This document shows, in pieces, positions 25,207-33,761 of a stretch of DNA of 41,224 nucleotides. The notes under the pieces are model-generated. The model was given only the letters and a program-made list of their open reading frames with translations, was not told the DNA's origin and searched no databases. Both the position numbers and the translations under genes were made by a program. The stretch comes from Pseudomonadota bacterium (GTDB taxonomy: Bacteria; Pseudomonadota; Alphaproteobacteria; Rhizobiales; Rhizobiaceae), in the NCBI GenBank assembly GCA_023390055.1, contig JAEWDP010000086.1:1-41224 (forward strand). The letters are read 5' to 3'. How positions within the stretch are numbered: the stretch's first letter is position 1; each line of letters begins with the position of its first letter.

Positions 25207-26463
25207 TTGAACCCCACCACGATCCAGATCATTGCAGCAGTCCTTTTTGCAATCGCGATCCTGCACACCTTCTCAGTCAAGCTCTTTGAAAGGCTCGCTC
25301 ATCTCAATCCCCGTCATGGGGGTATCTGGCACCTGCTGGCCGAGGTCGAGGTTGTCTTCGGCTTCTGGGCAATGGTGATGATCCTGTGCATGTTTGCAAT
25401 CGAGGGCAGCGATACAGCAACCCACTATCTCGACGAGAGCAATTTTACAGAACCCATGTTCGTCTTTGCAATCATGGTGATTGCCGCCACAAAACCCGTT
25501 CTGCAATTCAGCCAGTCAATCGTCAGGTTCGTCGCGTCGGCCTTGCCGATACCACCGCAGATTGCGTCGCTTTTCACTGTCCTCTTCCTTGTTCCCCTCC
25601 TGGGCTCCTTTATCACCGAACCTGCCGCCATGACGGTCGGTGCCATGATCTTATCCAACGGAACATATTCCCACGGCATATCCACTCTTTTGAGATATGC
25701 CGCACTTGCGGTCCTTTTCGTGAACGTCTCGATCGGCGGCACCCTTACACCCTATGCTGCCCCACCAATTCTCATGGTCGCCGGAACGTGGGGATGGGAC
25801 ATGCCGTTCATGCTGCAGACCTTTGCCTGGCGTTCTGCACTCGCCGCAGCCGTCAATGCCGGGATACTGTCTTACCTGTTTCGTCGCGAACTGATGACAT
25901 TGCCTGCCGAGCCGCCAGCAACCACCGACAAGGTACCAGCACCATTGGTTGCTGTTCATCTGGGTTTTCTGGCACTGGTCGTGGTGTTCTCGCACCACCC
26001 TGCGGTATTTCTTGCGGTTTTCCTGTTTTTTCTTGGCATTACACAAGCCTACAATGTCCATCAGGATCGCCTGATCCTGCGCGAAGGCCTGCTCGTCGCC
26101 TTTTTCCTTGCCGGTCTCGTTGTCCTCGGCGGACAACAGCAATGGTGGTTGCAACCGCTTTTGACAAACATGAGCTCGGATGGCGTATTCTTTGGCGCCA
26201 CCGCCCTGACCGCCGTGACCGACAATGCAGCACTGACCTATCTTGGTTCACTGGTGGAGGGGCTTACCGATGAATTCAAATATGCCCTGGTCGCTGGCGC
26301 GGTGACCGGTGGTGGCCTGACGGTCATCGCCAATGCCCCCAACCCTGCCGGGATGTCGATCCTCAAAGGCCACTTCCGTGACGAAACGGTCAACCCGCCT
26401 GGTCTCCTGGTCGCCGCAATCCCGCCCACACTGGTGGCCGTCATTGCGTTCTGGTTCATCTAG
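25207..26463 (+). CDS. Putative Na+/H+ antiporter (NhaD/ArsB-like ion transporter fold)
   Basis: 418-residue inner-membrane protein with about ten to twelve hydrophobic segments. TTG 25207 is taken as the start because AGGGAG lies six bases upstream; the frame extends to 25132 but that part coincides with leader RNA structure. Conserved-looking charged/polar loops in membrane regions include LGSFITEPAAMTVGAMIL, GGTLTPYAAPPILMVAG, GATALTAVTDNAALTYLG and VIANAPNPAGMSIL, which match the helix-break motifs (D/N-N-A and N-x-P-N/AN-P) of this superfamily. It probably exchanges Na+ or Li+ for protons. It is transcribed alone and convergent with the next gene. Confidence 0.82.
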   Translation: MNPTTIQIIAAVLFAIAILHTFSVKLFERLAHLNPRHGGIWHLLAEVEVVFGFWAMVMILCMFAIEGSDTATHYLDESNFTEPMFVFAIMVIAATKPVLQFSQSIVRFVASALPIPPQIASLFTVLFLVPLLGSFITEPAAMTVGAMILSNGTYSHGISTLLRYAALAVLFVNVSIGGTLTPYAAPPILMVAGTWGWDMPFMLQTFAWRSALAAAVNAGILSYLFRRELMTLPAEPPATTDKVPAPLVAVHLGFLALVVVFSHHPAVFLAVFLFFLGITQAYNVHQDRLILREGLLVAFFLAGLVVLGGQQQWWLQPLLTNMSSDGVFFGATALTAVTDNAALTYLGSLVEGLTDEFKYALVAGAVTGGGLTVIANAPNPAGMSILKGHFRDETVNPPGLLVAAIPPTLVAVIAFWFI

Positions 26464-26554
26464 CGCCGTCAGTTGTGTCTTGCTCAGGCGGCCGGAAGAT
26501 GGTGGCTTTTCTCCTGCGGGCGCCAAACCCGACAACCCGGGGTAAAATGCGAAA

Positions 26555-26583
26555 GCCTCTGAAAACCTGACGTTTCCAGAGGC
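26555..26583. terminator. Hairpin between convergent genes, possible bidirectional terminator
   Basis: GCCTCTGAAAAC at 26555-26566 and GTTTCCAGAGGC at 26572-26583 form a 12-bp stem with one mismatch and a 5-base loop, 92 bp after the antiporter stop. No long T-run follows on either strand, so termination may be weak or factor-assisted. Confidence 0.5.
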
Positions 26584-26690
26584 GGCATTCCGCATAAAGA
26601 GGATCAGACGACCCGCCAGCGATCATCGGCAAGGGGAAACCGCGCATGTGACCACTGTCTCGTACCAGCGACGACAACCTCTTGCGAACG

Positions 26691-26716
26691 GCCCGGCCAC
26701 GTGTCGTGGCCAGGGC
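26691..26716. terminator. GC-rich hairpin after the saccharopine dehydrogenase-like gene
   Basis: GGCCAC (26695-26700) and GTGGCC (26706-26711) pair perfectly around GTGTC; GCCC (26691-26694) and GGGC (26713-26716) extend the stem past a bulged A. It lies 24 bp beyond the minus-strand stop. No T-run, so its role as terminator is uncertain. Confidence 0.4.
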
Positions 26717-26739
26717 GTCTTCAATACGGGGCGTGCGTT

Positions 26740-27843
26740 TTACCCGGCCTGTCGAATGCGCATTGTCTCTGGGTCATAAACCCGCCCGAAGCGGTTGTTC
26801 AGGAGGTCGCTCAGTGCAATTTCTTCCTGGCGCACAAACCCCTTTTGAGGAAGTGTGCCATCCGCCAGCAGATCAAGCACAGTGGATATGCCTGCTGCCG
26901 TGGTAATCTGGATGGCGCTCATCTTCTTGCCGGCAACAACGTTTGCGTAAACCTTGTTTGCGTAGGTCTCCTGAAGGTAGCGGCCATCCTTCCAGCCGCA
27001 GACAGTCACGAAAATGACCACGACATCCTGCATCGTGGCCGGCAAGGCGTTCTCAAAAAGATCCTTGAGAACATCACGGCGGTTCTTGAGATTGAGATCG
27101 TTCAAAAGTGCCTTGATGATCGCCTGGTGGCCAGGGTAGCGGATCGTGCGGTAGTTCATGGTCCGGACACGGCCTTCAAGCGTCTTTGCGAGGGTCCCGA
27201 GACCACCAGACGTATTGAAGGCTTCGTAAGTCACACCATCAAGCGAGAATTCTTCGCGCTCCTCCATCGCCGGCACGGAGACGAGCTTGCCCTCGACAAT
27301 CGCCTCGCAGGGCTCGATATACTCGTTGATCAGGCCGTCGGTGCTCCAGGTCAGATTGTAGTTGAGGGCATTTGACGGATATTGTGGCAGTGCGCCGACA
27401 CGCATGCGAACACTGTCGAGAGTATCGAAGCGGTTTGCAAGATCATTGGCAACGATCGAGATGAACCCGGGGGCAAGGCCGCATTGCGGAATGAAGGCAA
27501 CATCGGCGCCATTTGCCAGTTCTTCAACTTTCCTGGTGGTCGCCACGTCTTCGGTAAGATCCAGATAGTGGACACGAGCCTCAAGCGCCGCTTCGGCGAC
27601 CATCCCGGTCAGGCTGAAAGGGGCAGCAGAAAGAACGGCGAACTTCCCGCGAAGAACGTCGACCAATGCCTTGTGGTCGGTAATATCCACGGTGGCAGTC
27701 GCGATCGCCGCATGTCGGTCAACCTTTGCGAGCTGCTTTTCGTCACGGTCTGTGACGACAACCTTGTAGTCGCCGGTTTCAGCCAGCATCAAGGCAATGG
27801 CACCACCAATCTTGCCTGCACCGATGATTACGACTTCCTTCAT
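26740..27843 (-). CDS. Saccharopine dehydrogenase-family NAD(P)-dependent oxidoreductase
   Basis: 367 residues. N-terminal Rossmann domain with VVIIGAGKIGGAIALML (residues 4-20), then an acidic TDRDEKQL at the end of the second strand. FIPQCGLAPGFISIVANDL in part (about residues 120-140) is the signature of the saccharopine dehydrogenase/LYS9 family, followed by the alpha/beta C-terminal domain. The start ATG 27843 has AGGGGA upstream. Members include saccharopine dehydrogenase and lysine 6-dehydrogenase; the length fits the latter group, but no lysine-catabolic partner lies nearby, so the substrate is not assigned. Monocistronic. Confidence 0.85.
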   Translation of the reverse strand: MKEVVIIGAGKIGGAIALMLAETGDYKVVVTDRDEKQLAKVDRHAAIATATVDITDHKALVDVLRGKFAVLSAAPFSLTGMVAEAALEARVHYLDLTEDVATTRKVEELANGADVAFIPQCGLAPGFISIVANDLANRFDTLDSVRMRVGALPQYPSNALNYNLTWSTDGLINEYIEPCEAIVEGKLVSVPAMEEREEFSLDGVTYEAFNTSGGLGTLAKTLEGRVRTMNYRTIRYPGHQAIIKALLNDLNLKNRRDVLKDLFENALPATMQDVVVIFVTVCGWKDGRYLQETYANKVYANVVAGKKMSAIQITTAAGISTVLDLLADGTLPQKGFVRQEEIALSDLLNNRFGRVYDPETMRIRQAG

Positions 27844-28084
27844 TTCAATCCCCTGTTACTCAAAATAGAAGCAACAGGATGACTTCAATCATAGACGTTT
27901 AATAGCTTCAAAATGTGCAGATTGACGGCTACAACTGGTCAAAACGATCTATCCAGCATCCGAAGTGACAAGTTCAGATTAGAATCGGGGCGAAGAATGC
28001 AGATTTCCGTTCCTCGCATTTCTGGTGCGGGATTGTCTGGTGACCCGCCAAAGGCCCGCTTCACCTCAATATCTGCCTGTTTAA

Positions 28085-28759
28085 TTAATTGGCGGCTCCG
28101 CAACATTTCTTGAACTTCTTGCCTGAGCCGCAAGGACATGGATCGTTACGGCCGGGATGAGCTTCACCAATAAAGCCCGCAACAAAGCTCTTCCTTTGAG
28201 ACGCAGGCATGCGCCAATACATGGCAAGCGCCATAACGGCTTCCGGAAGGACTTCTGCCGCCTCCTGGATTGCCTCGAACCTTTCTTCATCTGTCTTCGT
28301 CTCGAGGATTTCTCCGGCGTCCCAAAGGATCAAAAGGGGCATGAGCAGTTGCACGGCATTCGTCTTCGCCATCATATCCCAACGGTGTTTGCGAAGCGCA
28401 ATGGCATCGGCAAATCCATCCGCCCATTCATCGGCAATGATCACTTCGCCGGATTTCCACAAAATCGGCGCGACAGCTTCGTCATCAGCCTCCCTGACAA
28501 TTTCGTCATACCTGTTCATGATGGCGCCGACGGCAGCTTGGGCCATTACTCTGTCGTGAAACTGAGGATCTGCTTCACGCCAGATAATCGGCCACCACTC
28601 GTCGGGAGGGATTGTCTCAGGGCCAATTGCGGCTCCGGTCAGAAAGCCATCAAGCTCGGAAAGTGACATGCACTCCACTGGGGCATGTTCGGAGGAGAGA
28701 AAGTCTTCAAGTTCCTCAAGGGTCATTGCTTCAGGAGAAGGGGAATTTTGTGCAGCCAT
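28085..28759 (-). CDS. UPF0149/YecA-family protein with C-terminal SEC-C zinc-binding motif
   Basis: 224 residues. The start ATG 28759 is preferred because AGGGA precedes it; the longer frame adds an unlike leader. Residues about 15-190 are the helical YecA/UPF0149 fold ([29 protein letters not shown] in part, and [12 protein letters not shown]). The C-terminus ends [20 protein letters not shown], the SEC-C zinc motif of SecA and its relatives (C-x-C and C-C ligands). In Enterobacteria YecA has been linked to ribosomes and SecA-like functions; the role here is unknown. Single gene, 158 bp from its neighbour. Confidence 0.88.
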
Positions 28760-28918
28760 TTCACGATCCCTGTGTGCGAACAGCCACCATCTAAAACCAG
28801 CATTTACTGACATGCAACGCGCAGGATCAACAAATGTGGAGCCGAAAGACCGGTTGGCGGTTTTATGCCGTCAGCCTGATTGGACATACCTGTTCGATTT
28901 CAGTGACATCCCGCAAAT

Positions 28919-29761
28919 TCAAGCGCGCTGGCTGATCCAGATACTGCCCATGACGAGGGCGATCCCGACAATCTGGGAAACGCTAAGCGCCTCCCCCAGA
29001 AACACCCATCCGAGCAGAACGGCCGTCAAAGGACTGAGAAACAACAGGGATGAAATCGCCGACGGTGCAAGCTTGCCAATCCCCCGAAACCACAGGCCAT
29101 AGGCAAGTGCTGCTCCAATCAGGCCGAGCCAGACAAGGCCGAAAAGATTGCCAGCAGTTGGAACAGGAAGTGGTGGATCAAACCATGACACGGCGGGCAC
29201 CAGGAGCAAACCACCTGCGCTCAGTTGCCAGGCTGTGAACGTAAGCGGCGAGACGGGAGGCCTCCACTTGCGTGCAAGCACGCTCCCAAATGCCATCGAA
29301 GTCGCGCCCGCCAGTCCCGCGGCAATCCCGACAACATCGAGTACCGCGCTCGAGGTCAAGACGAGCAGACCTACGCCTCCCATTCCGACAATCGCACTGA
29401 CGATCAGCACCGGTCGAACAGGATTTGAAAGGAATGCCGCGGCCACAAAGATCACAATCAATGGCTGGGCAGAAAGCACCGTCCCGGCAACGCCGCCAGG
29501 CAGGCGATAGGCCGCGACAAAAAGCATGGCCAGGAAGATCGAGATATTGAGTGCACCAAGGATGAAGGCGCGAAGCCACCAGATACCGACGGGAAGGACG
29601 CGCGTGAACGCCAGAAGAAGGAGGCCTGCAGGCAATGCTCGCAGCATCGCCACCGTCAGCGGCGACAAGCCTTCCAGAAACTGCGTGGTTACAATATACG
29701 TGCTTCCCCACACAATAGGGGCAATTGCCGTCACGGCAAGATCGACGTCATGCGTTTTCAT
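28919..29761 (-). CDS. EamA-family (DMT superfamily) transporter
   Basis: 280-residue inner-membrane protein with ten predicted helices in two EamA repeats. The first repeat has WGSTYIVTTQFL (residues 18-29) and LRALPAGLLLL, and the second has AWQLSAGGLLLVP and LGEALSVSQIVGIALVMGS in part, all usual for drug/metabolite exporters of this family. The start overlaps the nitroreductase stop by four bases (ATGA), so the two are translationally coupled; a joint role in handling a redox-active or xenobiotic compound is an inference. Confidence 0.88.
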   Translation of the reverse strand: MKTHDVDLAVTAIAPIVWGSTYIVTTQFLEGLSPLTVAMLRALPAGLLLLAFTRVLPVGIWWLRAFILGALNISIFLAMLFVAAYRLPGGVAGTVLSAQPLIVIFVAAAFLSNPVRPVLIVSAIVGMGGVGLLVLTSSAVLDVVGIAAGLAGATSMAFGSVLARKWRPPVSPLTFTAWQLSAGGLLLVPAVSWFDPPLPVPTAGNLFGLVWLGLIGAALAYGLWFRGIGKLAPSAISSLLFLSPLTAVLLGWVFLGEALSVSQIVGIALVMGSIWISQRA

Positions 29762-30372
29762 GATATCTGCAGAACCTCCAAAAGCGGACGGCGCGGCTTC
29801 TGAGGCCAGTTGTCCGCTGCTGCACGCCCGACGGAAAGGAGCATGACAGGCACTTCGTCGGGCCTAAGAGAAAACCTGCGGGCAACAGCATCCGCATTAA
29901 AACCGACCATCGGACCAGACACCAGCCCCATTGCTTCTGCTGCAATCATCATAGTTGCAGCGCCCAAAGTTGCAGAGCGGATCGCTTCATCGCGTGCAAT
30001 ACGGGGATCAGAATATTGAGATCGAGCTGCATCGCCCCAGGCGGAGACTGTCGCCTGCGACATGTGTCCCGATGCCACGAACGGAAGGAGGTGGACGGCC
30101 AGTCGGGCATGATCGGGCAGTTGCCCGCAGATGATGAATGTAACGGCCGCATCAGAGACCTTGGCCTGATCATAGGCCATTTTGCGAAGCTCATTCCTGG
30201 CCTCGTCTGATTGCACCGCGATGAAGCGCCAGTTTTGAAGATTGTAAGCGCTCGGCGCGCGTGTTGCGAGCCGGACAAGCTCTTTGATTTCTTTGACTGA
30301 CATCTGATAGTCCGGATCAAACAGATTGGCGGAAATTCTTCGCTCGATGATTGCAATGGCTGGATGTGGCAA
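29758..30372 (-). CDS. Nitroreductase-family FMN oxidoreductase
   Basis: 204 residues. The N-terminal ERRISANLF and the segment RAPSAYNLQNWRF (matching SPSxxNxQPWxF) are FMN-binding motifs of the NfsA/NfsB fold. GLVSGPMVGFNADAV and RPDEVPVMLLSVG near the end match the dimeric family. The start appears to be TTG 30372, with AGGA nine bases upstream; no suitable ATG is closer. It is divergent from a LysR gene, 106 bp away, and coupled to the EamA transporter. Likely NAD(P)H-dependent reduction of quinones or nitro compounds. Confidence 0.85.
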   Translation of the reverse strand: MPHPAIAIIERRISANLFDPDYQMSVKEIKELVRLATRAPSAYNLQNWRFIAVQSDEARNELRKMAYDQAKVSDAAVTFIICGQLPDHARLAVHLLPFVASGHMSQATVSAWGDAARSQYSDPRIARDEAIRSATLGAATMMIAAEAMGLVSGPMVGFNADAVARRFSLRPDEVPVMLLSVGRAAADNWPQKPRRPLLEVLQIS

Positions 30373-30426
30373 TGGATCAGGTCCTGGTTGTTTTCGATGG
30401 AGGCCAGGCTATTAAATTCATCAAAC

Positions 30427-30465
30427 GATGATAATTGCTCCATTGAGGAAGATATTGTTATCATC
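30427..30465. promoter_or_regulatory. Divergent LysR operator (perfect 8-bp inverted repeat)
   Basis: GATGATAA at 30427-30434 and TTATCATC at 30458-30465 are exact inverted copies with a 23-bp spacer, in the 106-bp gap between the nitroreductase and the LysR gene. The right half ends 13 bp before the LysR ATG, which fits autorepression together with control of the divergent operon. Confidence 0.5.
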
Positions 30466-30478
30466 TGGAGAAGAATGA

Positions 30479-31372
30479 ATGGACCGCTTCACCGCTTTGC
30501 AGGTGTTTCGCAACGTAGCTGAATGCCAAAGCTTCGCCGCAGCAGGGCGCAAGCTTAACCTGTCACCACCCGCCATCAGCAAGAATGTTGCAGAACTTGA
30601 GGCACACCTTGGAGTGCGGTTGATCAATCGGACCACACGGCGCATGGCGCTTACCGAGGAAGGCCAAATCTATCTCGAACATGTGTCGCGCGCACTGGAT
30701 GCAATGAGCGAGGCCGATACAGCACTTCAGTCGTCGAAATCAGTCCCCACCGGCACCTTGCGCGTAAGCGCACCCATGACCGTCGCGCTGACGCGCCTGT
30801 GCGAAGCAATACCGGATTTCCTTGCCCGTTTCCCGAATATCAAGCTTGATCTCAACCTCGATGACAGACGTGTCGACATCATTCGCGAAGGTTTCGATCT
30901 TGCAATTCGTGGCAGCGGCAATCTGGAAGATTCCAGTCTGATCGCCCGGAAGCTTGCATCAATGCCGCACGTCTTGTGTGCATCCCCCCAATACTTCAAA
31001 ATGCATGGCATGCCGCAGACACCAAAAGATCTGGAAGCGCACGACCATGTTCGATTTCCATTTGGCGGCAACGCTGACATTTGGGAATTTCGCAAAGGTC
31101 AAGATACCGAACAGATCATCGTTAGGGCCCGCTATAGTGTCAGCTCAAGCCTTGCCGTCCGCGACGCATTGAGGGCCGGTTTCGGCCTCAGTCTGATACC
31201 ACGCTCCTATGTCGAACAGGACCTGGAAACAGGCCGGTTATGCACCGCATTGGACGACTGGAAAACGATGGAAACGACGCATTATGCCATTTACCCATCA
31301 CGTCAGCATCTCGCACCAAAGATCCGTGTTTTCATAGAATTTCTCACGCAGCAATTTGGCGGCCGGCCATAA
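30479..31372 (+). CDS. LysR-family transcriptional regulator
   Basis: 297 residues, close to the family norm. HTH region FRNVAECQSFAAAGRKLNLSPPAISKNVAELE in part (about residues 10-42), followed by LGVRLINRTTRRMALTEEG. The effector domain begins near residue 92 (GTLRVSAPMTVALTRL), in the style of the AaeR/DmlR group. The start ATG 30479 has a GGAGAAG site. It probably controls the divergent nitroreductase-EamA operon through the inverted repeat between them. Confidence 0.92.
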   Translation: MDRFTALQVFRNVAECQSFAAAGRKLNLSPPAISKNVAELEAHLGVRLINRTTRRMALTEEGQIYLEHVSRALDAMSEADTALQSSKSVPTGTLRVSAPMTVALTRLCEAIPDFLARFPNIKLDLNLDDRRVDIIREGFDLAIRGSGNLEDSSLIARKLASMPHVLCASPQYFKMHGMPQTPKDLEAHDHVRFPFGGNADIWEFRKGQDTEQIIVRARYSVSSSLAVRDALRAGFGLSLIPRSYVEQDLETGRLCTALDDWKTMETTHYAIYPSRQHLAPKIRVFIEFLTQQFGGRP

Positions 31373-31445
31373 GATGCGTAGCTGGTGTCAGATCTGTTCC
31401 CGGCGATGGACTGCATGATTTCTTCTTGGATCTGTGTCAGTGCTA

Positions 31446-31786
31446 TCAGCGTCTATCGTCTAACTCTATGACCATTTTTCGTCCCATCGCGTAAGCTCGC
31501 GCGTCACCACGCTCCATAAGAGCATTGGCAACAATCCGTGCCTTCTGGGGAAGATCGTCCAGCTTTTCGATGTCGATATTATCGAAAACTCTCAGTCCAT
31601 ACCTCTCGGTCGCAATCTTGATAAATTCCACAAGACGACTTCTCTCAGCCCGATGGGCAGAGCGCAATTTCGCCGCCGCACTCACGATCTCATCTCTGCG
31701 TGCTTTGGAACGAGAACCTCCACCCTCACCAGATCGGACGCTCCTCCAGTCTCTCGGTACTTTTTGATGCGTTCTTTTGCAGACAT
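31446..31786 (-). pseudogene. Small conserved-type hypothetical gene, frameshifted near codon 30
   Basis: ATG 31786 opens MSAKERIKKYRETGGA, then RVEVLVPKHA, and soon hits TGA at 31682-31684 (34 codons). From about 31697 the -1 frame continues naturally as RDEIVSAAAKLRSAHR and runs to the stop at 31446. The joined product would be about 113 residues: an N-terminal 'VRVEVLVPkh..dEI...A.kLR' unit as found in short rhizobial proteins, and a C-terminal helical part. No slippery heptamer is seen at the junction, so a one-base loss is more likely than programmed frameshifting. Function not recognised. Confidence 0.55.
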
Positions 31787-31894
31787 GGTGACAACTCCAC
31801 ATGATGCTTAATAGAGGCGTATCCGGGATACCCATCAACTATCTATATCTGTGATGAAAAGCACAAGTTACCTGGGAATCCTGAACATGGTTAC

Positions 31895-31915
31895 GCTGCT
31901 TCGCACTGAAGCAGC
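31895..31915. terminator. Perfect 8-bp hairpin downstream of the SDR gene
   Basis: GCTGCTTC (31895-31902), loop GCACT, GAAGCAGC (31908-31915). It lies about 100 bp past the minus-strand SDR stop and between two minus-strand genes. No T-run follows, so it may be a Rho-assisted or processing hairpin. Confidence 0.4.
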
Positions 31916-32013
31916 GATCCGTTGAATGGCTGGCTCCTGCTTCCGCATCTTATCCGGAAAGGGCACACACCTTCCCCGGCTCTGAAGTCGCCTCATCGCC
32001 GAGTTGTAGACCG

Positions 32014-32754
32014 TCAGACGTGCTGGCCCCCGTTAATGTGGATTTCCGAACCGTTGATGTATGACGATGGCTCGTTGCACAGGAAATAGATCGTCTCTGC
32101 AACCTCACGTGCTTCGCCCAGCCGTCCCATGGGCACTTCCGCTGCCACCAGTTCATCCGTTCCAGGCGACAGGATAGAGGTACCGATTTCGCCCGGTGCA
32201 ATGGCGTTTGCGCGGACACCCCGACGACCGAACTCATAGGCCATTTCACGGGTCAGCGCCGCCAGTGCTGCCTTGGATGCCGCATATGCAACGCCGGCAA
32301 ACGGATGGACCCGCGATCCAGCAATCGATGTGACATTGACGATCGATCCTTTCGCCGCTTCCAGCTCCGGCATAAGTGCGCGCGCGATCAACGCTGTCGA
32401 AACAAGATTGACGTTGAGCACATGCTGCCAGACATCCGCGTCCGTCTCGGCAACTCCAAGGCGGCTCCGTTCTGGCCCTTTCGGCGAGATGCCGGCATTG
32501 TTGACAAGCGCATGCAGGCGCCCGTCAGGCAGGCGTTCACGAACGGTTTCGGCAAGCAGATCGATCTGGTTCAGATCCGCCAGATCGGCCTGAATATGGC
32601 TCTCCCGAGCCGAGGGCCAGGCGCATTCTTCCGAAAAGGCCTGACGTGATACCGTCAGGATGCGCCAACCCTTCTGCTGAAACAATTTGACGGTCGCATG
32701 TCCGATCCCACGACTTGCCCCGGTCAACAACATGTAGCGAACTTCATCGGCCAT
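32014..32754 (-). CDS. Short-chain dehydrogenase/reductase
   Basis: 246 residues. The start ATG 32754 follows GGGAGAG; the longer frame adds a basic, non-family leader. Cofactor motif LLTGASRGIGHAT (residues about 9-21), NNAGIS, catalytic Ser in VTSIAGS, YAASK (Tyr-x-x-x-Lys), and a C-terminus SEIHINGGQHV typical of FabG-like enzymes. It stands alone between a broken gene and a long gene-poor stretch, so no pathway can be inferred from context. Confidence 0.9.
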   Translation of the reverse strand: MADEVRYMLLTGASRGIGHATVKLFQQKGWRILTVSRQAFSEECAWPSARESHIQADLADLNQIDLLAETVRERLPDGRLHALVNNAGISPKGPERSRLGVAETDADVWQHVLNVNLVSTALIARALMPELEAAKGSIVNVTSIAGSRVHPFAGVAYAASKAALAALTREMAYEFGRRGVRANAIAPGEIGTSILSPGTDELVAAEVPMGRLGEAREVAETIYFLCNEPSSYINGSEIHINGGQHV

Positions 32755-33232
32755 TAAGGCGCTCTCCCAGTCCTTGATCCTGCGTCTGCACATCAAACGG
32801 CATCCAGTATTTTTCCATGTATTCCTTATCCATCAACTGTCGCCAATTGTCGCCATGCGCCCCGTGGATGTCGCGGTGAATGATTTGTCCGGCCGGCAAA
32901 ATACCGCGGTAAAACCGGGTTGACGGGAGCCTGCATCTGACATGAACAATGCGCCTTCCAATCCAGGCATGACACAAGCGCCCGCAAAAAACAGAGCCTT
33001 CGCATTTGCAATACGTCATCAGTGTCGATGCCAGATCAATGCAGGCCGCAACAGGTCACTGGACCCGGAGAGAGGCTCGGCAACGGCCTTATCGCTACCT
33101 CGATACCTTTCGCCATTTTGACGTACTAAAGCATTGAATGGAGGTCATAAGTACCGCTTTCGAATGGATGTCACCACTCACCATTTCGGCCTACTGTGTC
33201 ATTGGCGCCTTTCCCCGTTTTGGTTGGCGCAC

Positions 33233-33273
33233 GAGGCGCACGGGCGCCCCCCAGCCCCCCGCCCGTGCGCCTC
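33233..33273. repeat. GC-rich hairpin 1 with CCCCCCAGCCCCCC loop core
   Basis: A perfect 14-bp stem: GAGGCGCACGGGCG (33233-33246) with its exact complement at 33260-33273. The loop 33247-33259 is only C apart from one AG. The 14-mer CCCCCCAGCCCCCC spans 33247-33260. No T-run follows on either strand. On the minus strand the loop is GGGGGGCTGGGGG. Confidence 0.7.
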
Positions 33274-33724
33274 ACATATATCTCGGACGATCCGTCCTGT
33301 GAATGGCATCCTGGTTCGAAGGGTCTCAACATTAAGGCCATTCTATCACCAGTTGGAGCATCGCATCGAGGCTCACATATCATTACCTTCATCGACAATG
33401 CCTGCACGCCAGGGCTTGCGCCATGGCCTGTCCTCGACGAACTGACAGCAGGTCAGAACCTCAGCGCTCACTTTCCGACAACGGATGGATGGGCACTCAT
33501 CTTCGACCGGCACACGCCGTGTAGTGGAGACTTTCACATTCCCATCACTGTTTTTATTCCGTTTTTTCTCTGGGTAGAGAAAGACGAGTATCTGGCCGGG
33601 AACAGTTCCAATTTGGGGCGTCGCCTGTTGATATTAACCCTTGCTCAACCATGCGACTGAACCGCAGTAGCTATTCGTTTAGGATAATACATTGCTGTAA
33701 CCGCCGTGTTCACAAGATGCGGAA

Positions 33725-33761
33725 GGGAGCCCCCACCCCCCAGCCCCCCAGAGGGGCTCCC
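33725..33761. repeat. GC-rich hairpin 2 with the same loop core
   Basis: A perfect 9-bp stem: GGGAGCCCC (33725-33733) with GGGGCTCCC (33753-33761). The loop holds the identical 14-mer CCCCCCAGCCCCCC at 33736-33749. The stem sequence is unrelated to that of hairpin 1, 489 bp away, so pairing and loop are kept while stem bases differ. Confidence 0.7.

Noticed and set aside
25386..26273. 295-residue plus-strand frame inside the antiporter gene
   Set aside because: Out-of-frame shadow, Cys/Arg rich, whereas the other frame gives a clean membrane protein.
31682..31700. Programmed -1 frameshift in the small split gene
   Set aside because: No X-XXY-YYZ slippery heptamer in register and no obvious downstream pseudoknot; mutation is simpler.
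33196..33660. 154-residue plus-strand frame in the gene-poor stretch
   Set aside because: Begins in a Pro/Ala/Arg run made by hairpin 1 and has no family feature or good ribosome site.
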